Origin: Saksenaea vasiformis B4078
Taxonomy: Eukaryota; Mucoromycota; Mucoromycetes; Mucorales; Saksenaeaceae
Assembly (NCBI GenBank): GCA_000697055.1
Contig: JNDT01002396.1
Span: 1 to 12,323 of the forward strand
Direction: 5' to 3'
Length of the DNA stretch: 12,323 nt
Made by a program: the position numbers and the translations under genes. This document shows, one piece after another, positions 8,119-12,323 of this stretch. The notes beneath the pieces are model-generated. The model did not search any database and was not told where the DNA came from. It was given only the letters and a program-made list of their open reading frames with translations. How positions within the stretch are numbered: the stretch's first letter is position 1; each line of letters starts with the position of its first letter.

Positions 8119-10997
8119 ATGCATCTTTCAAACAGATCAGATCAAAACATGAAACAGAAGGCTATTGACTTGGATCAGGCATTTGTCGACACGTTCCTTC
8201 GTGCTGAAGTCTCTCCGCAACTCGGGCAGCATCTAATCGACATCCTACACAGAGGGTTGTTCTAGATATCTGTCTGCAATGGACGACAAACTAATTCTCC
8301 TTTTGATGCTCAGAATGAATGAAACGCGGAAAAGCAGTGGCCATCAGCGCTTCGATTATATTTCGTGCGAGCAGAATGTATGGGCATTGGTGGATATATT
8401 ATATAGGTATTTTTTGATAGACGCGACTTTCCACTGAATAATTATGACTATTAGTGATAGCGATATATCTTCTGCTATTCCACAATGTGCAGTGAGTAAA
8501 CTGAGTTTCGATTTCCCTTTATTCTAAGACGAAATAAATGGTAATAGCGTATCAAGACATGGTTAAGCAAGATGGTGGGCGCACCGTCAGTTAAAACAGA
8601 AAACGAAGAAGAAGGAGATACAGAAGACGAAATCGATGCTGAGATTAATGCAATACTTGGGACAAAGAGATCAGCAAATTTATCTAGACATGGCAACACG
8701 GATGAATCCAAGCGACGACGATTGCTCCATCCGGAATCTCAATCAGTTCTTGAAAGGCTAAGTCGTCAATTATATGCGCATATCCGTAACGGAGAGTTCG
8801 ATGAGGCACTTGACGTTTCCCAGTTAAATGACCAACCTTGGCGATCTGCATTGCTTCAAACATACGTGAGCATGAGTCAGAAAATGATGAGTACGGCTAG
8901 CATGTGGTTATCCAAGTCTCTGATACTGTTTTCGTTAGACGGTAAAAAGGTGGCATGGGACGGCACATCACGAAAGCTCTGGAGACGATCTTGCAGAGAA
9001 CTGATGCATCAGGTAAAATCAATATGTTGTCATAGGAAGATTGCTGAGAAACCACAAAAAGGATATACGGCCTTATGGCAAGGCGCTATATGCTGTCTTT
9101 GCTGGCAGTTTACAAGACGTAGGTTACACGTGTGAGTGAGCGTTACCAATTCTTATGCTTACTAGGTAATGCCAGTTTGTGAAACTTGGGAAGATGTCTT
9201 ATGGGCGTACTACAACGAACTAGTCGAAAACGCTATTGATGAATCCCTGTCTTTATCAACGACATTTCCCATTCGCAAAAGCAATGATTACCAACTGGGT
9301 ACGGATATAGTAAATGAGGCGCTAAAGAAGGATGCATTACTTCCGAGGTAAGATAAGATTATTGATCCTTCTGATATCAATGTGTCATGGCTCATTCAAT
9401 GTCTAAGGAATGACCCTCGTCGATTCTTTCACATGGTCCAGTCAAGATTGCTTTCCAAAGATATTTCAGGTTTAATGGATCAGCTTTATTCGGCTTGTGT
9501 CAATGACAAATGGGAGGAAGCATTTGGAATTAAGTATGCCGGATAGCCAAAAGAACGCATCATTTGACAGATGTGTAGTGTTGACGTTGCATTTATCGAG
9601 GATATACGGCGCTTTACCTCGGCTTTGATCTTATACCTTCGTTCACGTAATCGGTGGCAATCAAATGAGATGTCAGACGCCATTCTAGCGGCCTACGCAA
9701 AACGTAACATGCGTGTACCTTTCTTCAGGGTAAGGACGGTTATATTGACGACTCTCCTCATGCAATTACTAGCCAAATGTAGTGGCATTCTATGCGTCAA
9801 AACTGCCAAACGATCATCAAACAGCAATATTCTCTCAATTCTTAAAAGGTATGAAGTTTACGTCGACCACAATCTCATGCCTGGTTATTAGAGTTTGACG
9901 GTGACAATGAAGAGCAGCTGCTTCTCGTTGAGATGGGAAGATATTATAAACTAAATATGAATCAGATACTGAAGGATATTTGCGACATGATGATGGAGGA
10001 GTTTTTCTCAAATGTAAGCGAGCAATATGGATAAGTTAACATTCTCATACGATTGACAGCATCCACTACCAGCGAAGATTGAAGTGAAACAAAACGAGAC
10101 ATTTGAACTCGAGGGCCGAGTCACCGGGGATATATTTCCTTGTCTGCGAGCACTGGAATGGCTGTCGATGAGCGAAGATCTAGGTAATGATCTGATCCAA
10201 GCTGCGAATCGAGCAATTAGGTATTTCTTGGGTAAGCTCAATAAGCAAAGATTGCGTAAGATTTAAATTGGTTTTAGCAAAGCGTCAGATTTACTCGGTA
10301 GAGGCGGTGTTAAAGACTGTTCCCGATGATGTGCTAAACGTGTGTGTTTTAAATACCCGCGGAAGTTTACACATGCCAAACTTTCTTGATGAATTTGCAA
10401 AACATCAATTGCTGATAGACTGTTTGAGAACTTACCGATCCTGGGAACGCTTGCGTGACGAAAAGCCTGATGACACGTATGTTCCTTACACAGCAAGCTT
10501 AGAGAACGGATCGACTGAAATATTATATAGAGGATCTATCGACGCATTGCGATCAATTCACGAATGGAAAAGAAAATTTGAGGTGCGTAACAATTGTTTG
10601 CACAATAGCCGTTTTAACTTTGGGAACGTAGGCACTTAGTGAAAATTTGAGCTCAAGAATGCGACTATTACTGGAATCCCAGTGGTTAAAAGGTAAAATC
10701 CATCAAAAAAAAATAAGCTGATAGGTTTACGGTACCAGATACTCCTTCTAATGGTATCCTTCGCACGATATACATTCCTGAGCTGACGATTCAACTTCAC
10801 ATGGTCCTCTCTGAAAGGTAAGCATTGGCTCAGTTACCAAGTCCTCATATTTTGCGTCTAGTGATCCTGAAAAATGCTCTGAACTTATCACGTTTATCGC
10901 TGATGCAAAATACGGAATTTCAAACGAATTACTAGCGGCAGGAAAAGCGTCGAGTATTTTCAGTCAAATGAAGCGAGGACGAGCAATAGCTAAATAA
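8119..10997 (+). CDS. NUP84: Nucleoporin Nup84/Nup107 (Y-complex scaffold), 16 exons
   Basis: Scaffold subunit of the Nup84/Nup107-160 (Y) complex of the nuclear pore, needed for pore assembly and mRNA export. My exons: 8119-8200, 8253-8406, 8455-8491, 8548-8890, 8939-9012, 9062-9118, 9166-9347, 9408-9533, 9579-9729, 9773-9848, 9892-10013, 10060-10231, 10278-10582, 10632-10692, 10739-10817, 10862-10997. The 15 GT-AG introns are 43-60 bp and the joined frame is open for 718 residues, near the yeast Nup84 length. Landmarks: E-Q-N-V-W-A-L (about 66-72), D-Q-P-W-R (186-190), P-V-C-E-T-W-E-D-V-L-W-A-Y-Y (252-265), V-V-A-F-Y-A-S-K-L-P (in exon 10) and L-R-T-I-Y-I-P-E-L near 653-661. It is all-helical in the family. 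Residues 108-148 form an acidic stretch, then a basic S-K-R-R-R patch. Least certain: the first exon, the 8201-8252 intron and the 8891-8938 intron. Identification is firm. Confidence 0.9.
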
Positions 10998-11217
10998 TCA
11001 ATGTATCATTGAACAAAAACTTCGAGAAACACCGATTTCTATTGACGAGCAGCGCTCTTCGTGCTGATAAAAACAAAGTTTCGTTATGTACTATAATTAC
11101 AACCAGACTTAAGATTCTATAGCTACGATCAACATATCGACGGACCGGAAAAGATATAGATCCCGACCCAACAATGTTAATTGAAAGGGAAAAAAAGGCA
11201 TAAACAGGCGAATCGCT

Positions 11218-11409
11218 TTATTTACTTGTAAGACCGTTTTTCTGAACCCGAAAAGTTACTGGTTTAGCATGAAGCTCCCCTTTCTGTTTCCTCGATCGGA
11301 GCATCCGTACTTCTTTTCTTTTTGGAGTGCATGGTTCATGAAATTGTAGATGATATGATTGGGCTAAGGTTGATGTTAACATTGGCTTTTGAACAAACAT
11401 TCGCGTCAA
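11218..11409 (-). CDS. Short open frame, possible terminal exon of a broken gene
   Basis: Not recognised. The frame is open from just after a TAA near 11410 to the TAA at 11220-11218. Its first ATG (11400-11398) would give 60 residues, basic, with T-P-K-R-K-E-V-R-M-L-R-S-R-K. The stop codon overlaps AATAAA on the same strand (11222-11217), as at a gene end with a very short 3' leader. A good splice acceptor (a TTAAC branch-like site, then CCTTAG) lies inside the frame, so it may be the last exon of a minus-strand gene whose earlier exons lie to the right. Fanzor copy B now occupies that side, with its stop only about 93 bp away. It could also be a stand-alone small gene or chance. Nup84 converges on it from the left. 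Confidence 0.3.
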   Translation of the reverse strand: MTRMFVQKPMLTSTLAQSYHLQFHEPCTPKRKEVRMLRSRKQKGELHAKPVTFRVQKNGLTSK

Positions 11410-11499
11410 TTAAATATCTGTATATGTTCTAGTCGAATACTGAGAGGGTATCTACACGAAAATTTAAGAACCGATAAAATACGTGAAAAGCTGAACAAC

Positions 11500-11525
11500 T
11501 TACTACAGTAATTGCCCTTCCGGGC
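11500..11525 (-). ncRNA. Hairpins at the 3' end of Fanzor copy B, possible guide RNA part
   Basis: On the minus strand, GCCC-GGAA-GGGC (11525-11514) forms a stem with a GNRA-type tetraloop inside the last codons. TTACT-GT-AGTAA (11511-11500) follows directly, spanning the stop codon at 11503. This is the place where TnpB/Fanzor guide RNAs start. The hairpins are short (4-5 bp), so chance is possible. Confidence 0.25.
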
Positions 11526-12323
11526 GTTGCACCTGTCGAACCTGGGTTGGTTGATCAGCAAAATGGTTATCGAGCTGGAAAGTGCTCTTGTGCTTAGAAC
11601 TGAAGGGAGCCAAAGGGATCCCGTCGGCGGAGATGACCATGGAAACACCTTTCAGTGCTATATTCCTTGCCGCATTCACATCACGACCCATTGTGTTGCG
11701 ACCTTCCGCTAGACTGGGGCAATCGGGATTGACACAGCAGACGGCGCCGTTGCTTCTTCTGATTCGCCCGTCGGGAATCCGATACCTCTGGAACTGCACC
11801 GGCTTGAGGCACCAGTGACATGTCTTGCTCGTGTTGAACTCGTTGACGAAGATAACTAGACCATTTTCCCGTTGTTACTGTCGCAGTCGCTTCGTTCCTC
11901 TGCGAGCATGGCCTTTGATCATCGAGTTGATGGGCTGCCAGTGACCATAAAAGTGCAGTGCAGGAGCTAAAGACGATTTCTCAGGAAAGTATTTCTTTCG
12001 TTCGGTGTCCATCAGTCGTTGATAAGTCTTCATAGTTCGAATCTCTCGTGTACGCCGTTCCCGTTCGATCCTCCTGTTTTCCGCATCTGTATCTCCTCTG
12101 CCTTCACGGTTTGCTCGTTCTCTCCGGAGACGATGCTTGTCCGAATGGGTGTTATGATTGACACTTGACGACCGAAGCTCCCAGTAAGGATACTCGCCTC
12201 CATGTATTTCACGTGCTTGGCCTGTTTGATATCGGATGATGGCGTCCATCATGACAGAGAAGGTTGTCACCGAAGTTACGGCTGTTGTACGAATTCCAGG
12301 GGCAATGCCACAGATGGGAACAG
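11503..12323 (-). pseudogene. Fanzor (TnpB-like nuclease), copy B, inactivated, runs off the window
   Basis: The minus-strand frame enters at the window edge and continues to the stop at 11503, with one in-frame TAA at 11875-11877. The RuvC-I motif reads C-G-I-A-P-G-I-R-T-T: the catalytic Asp of G-I-D-P-G is Ala (codon GCC, 12303-12301). A long basic linker follows, then F-Y-G-H-W-Q-P, G-H-A-R-R-G-T, the stop, and V-N-E-F-N-T-S-K-T-C-H-W-C. The Glu of that motif (11841-11839) is kept. The zinc finger closes with C-C-V-N-P-D-C, and G-R-D-V-N-A-A-R-N-I holds the RuvC-III Asp (11682-11680). The TAA sits between CAG and CAA and could be one transition away from CAA. Both lesions point to loss of nuclease activity. 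The frame is otherwise open on both sides, so decay is recent or the product has another role. It is clearly divergent from copy A. Confidence 0.87.

Noticed and set aside
7953..8168. Plus-strand frame just upstream of Nup84
   Set aside because: No protein-like motif, and no phase-compatible splice of normal size into the Nup84 frame was found; an unseen first exon remains possible.
8572..9135. A separate plus-strand gene starting at the ATG at 8572
   Set aside because: The frame opens upstream of that ATG to a good acceptor at 8547, and exons at 8253-8406 and 8455-8491 supply Nup84 N-terminal motifs. The tail after 9012 is intron and wrong frame.
8201..9165. Frameshifts suggesting that Nup84 is a pseudogene
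   Set aside because: Each apparent frame change is resolved by a GT-AG intron of usual size (8201-8252, 9013-9061, 9119-9165), and the spliced frame is open to the stop at 10997.
11512..11818. Plus-strand open frames
   Set aside because: Antisense shadows of the Fanzor copy B zinc-finger/RuvC-III region.
12034..12045. tRNA B-box-like AGTTCGAATCTC
   Set aside because: It lies inside the Fanzor copy B frame, with no matching A box or acceptor stem.

Overview
The window looks like nuclear DNA of an early-diverging fungus, probably Mucoromycota/Mucorales. The reasons are AT-rich intergenic DNA, many GT-AG introns of about 43-64 bp, TATA boxes close to start codons, a fungal-type ZIP transporter, a Nup84-type nucleoporin, and Fanzor (eukaryotic TnpB-like) genes. 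The organism call is inference. All exon models were spliced by eye from reading-frame continuity and splice signals.

Layout. 1-1451 has no recognised gene but holds an imperfect inverted repeat (487-557 / 801-873) around a long pyrimidine tract. 1452-1830 (+) is a two-exon gene for a 106-residue protein I do not recognise. 1831-3088 has no recognised gene. 3089-4392 (-) is a complete five-exon ZIP-family metal transporter. 4774-4997 (+) is a doubtful small gene with a good TATA box. 5568-6522 (-) is the C-terminal half of a Fanzor-type RNA-guided nuclease, copy A, in three exons; a cluster of hairpins follows its stop codon. 7088-7510 (-) encodes a 140-residue secreted protein. 8119-10997 (+) is the Nup84/Nup107 nucleoporin, rebuilt here from 16 exons. 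11218-11409 (-) is a short open frame, possibly a terminal exon. 11503 to the window end (-) is a second, divergent Fanzor, copy B, with an in-frame stop and an Ala in place of the first RuvC catalytic Asp.

The cellular genes (ZIP, Nup84, secreted protein) do not form a pathway; this is an ordinary fungal gene neighbourhood. The accessory signal is the pair of Fanzor remnants, on the same strand and on either side of Nup84. They belong to different subfamilies, so they look like two independent insertions, both apparently decayed. Each has compact hairpins at or just past its 3' end, where the guide (omega) RNA of TnpB/Fanzor loci is encoded. The most notable items are the inactivating changes in copy B, the hairpin cluster after copy A, and the long inverted repeat near the left end.
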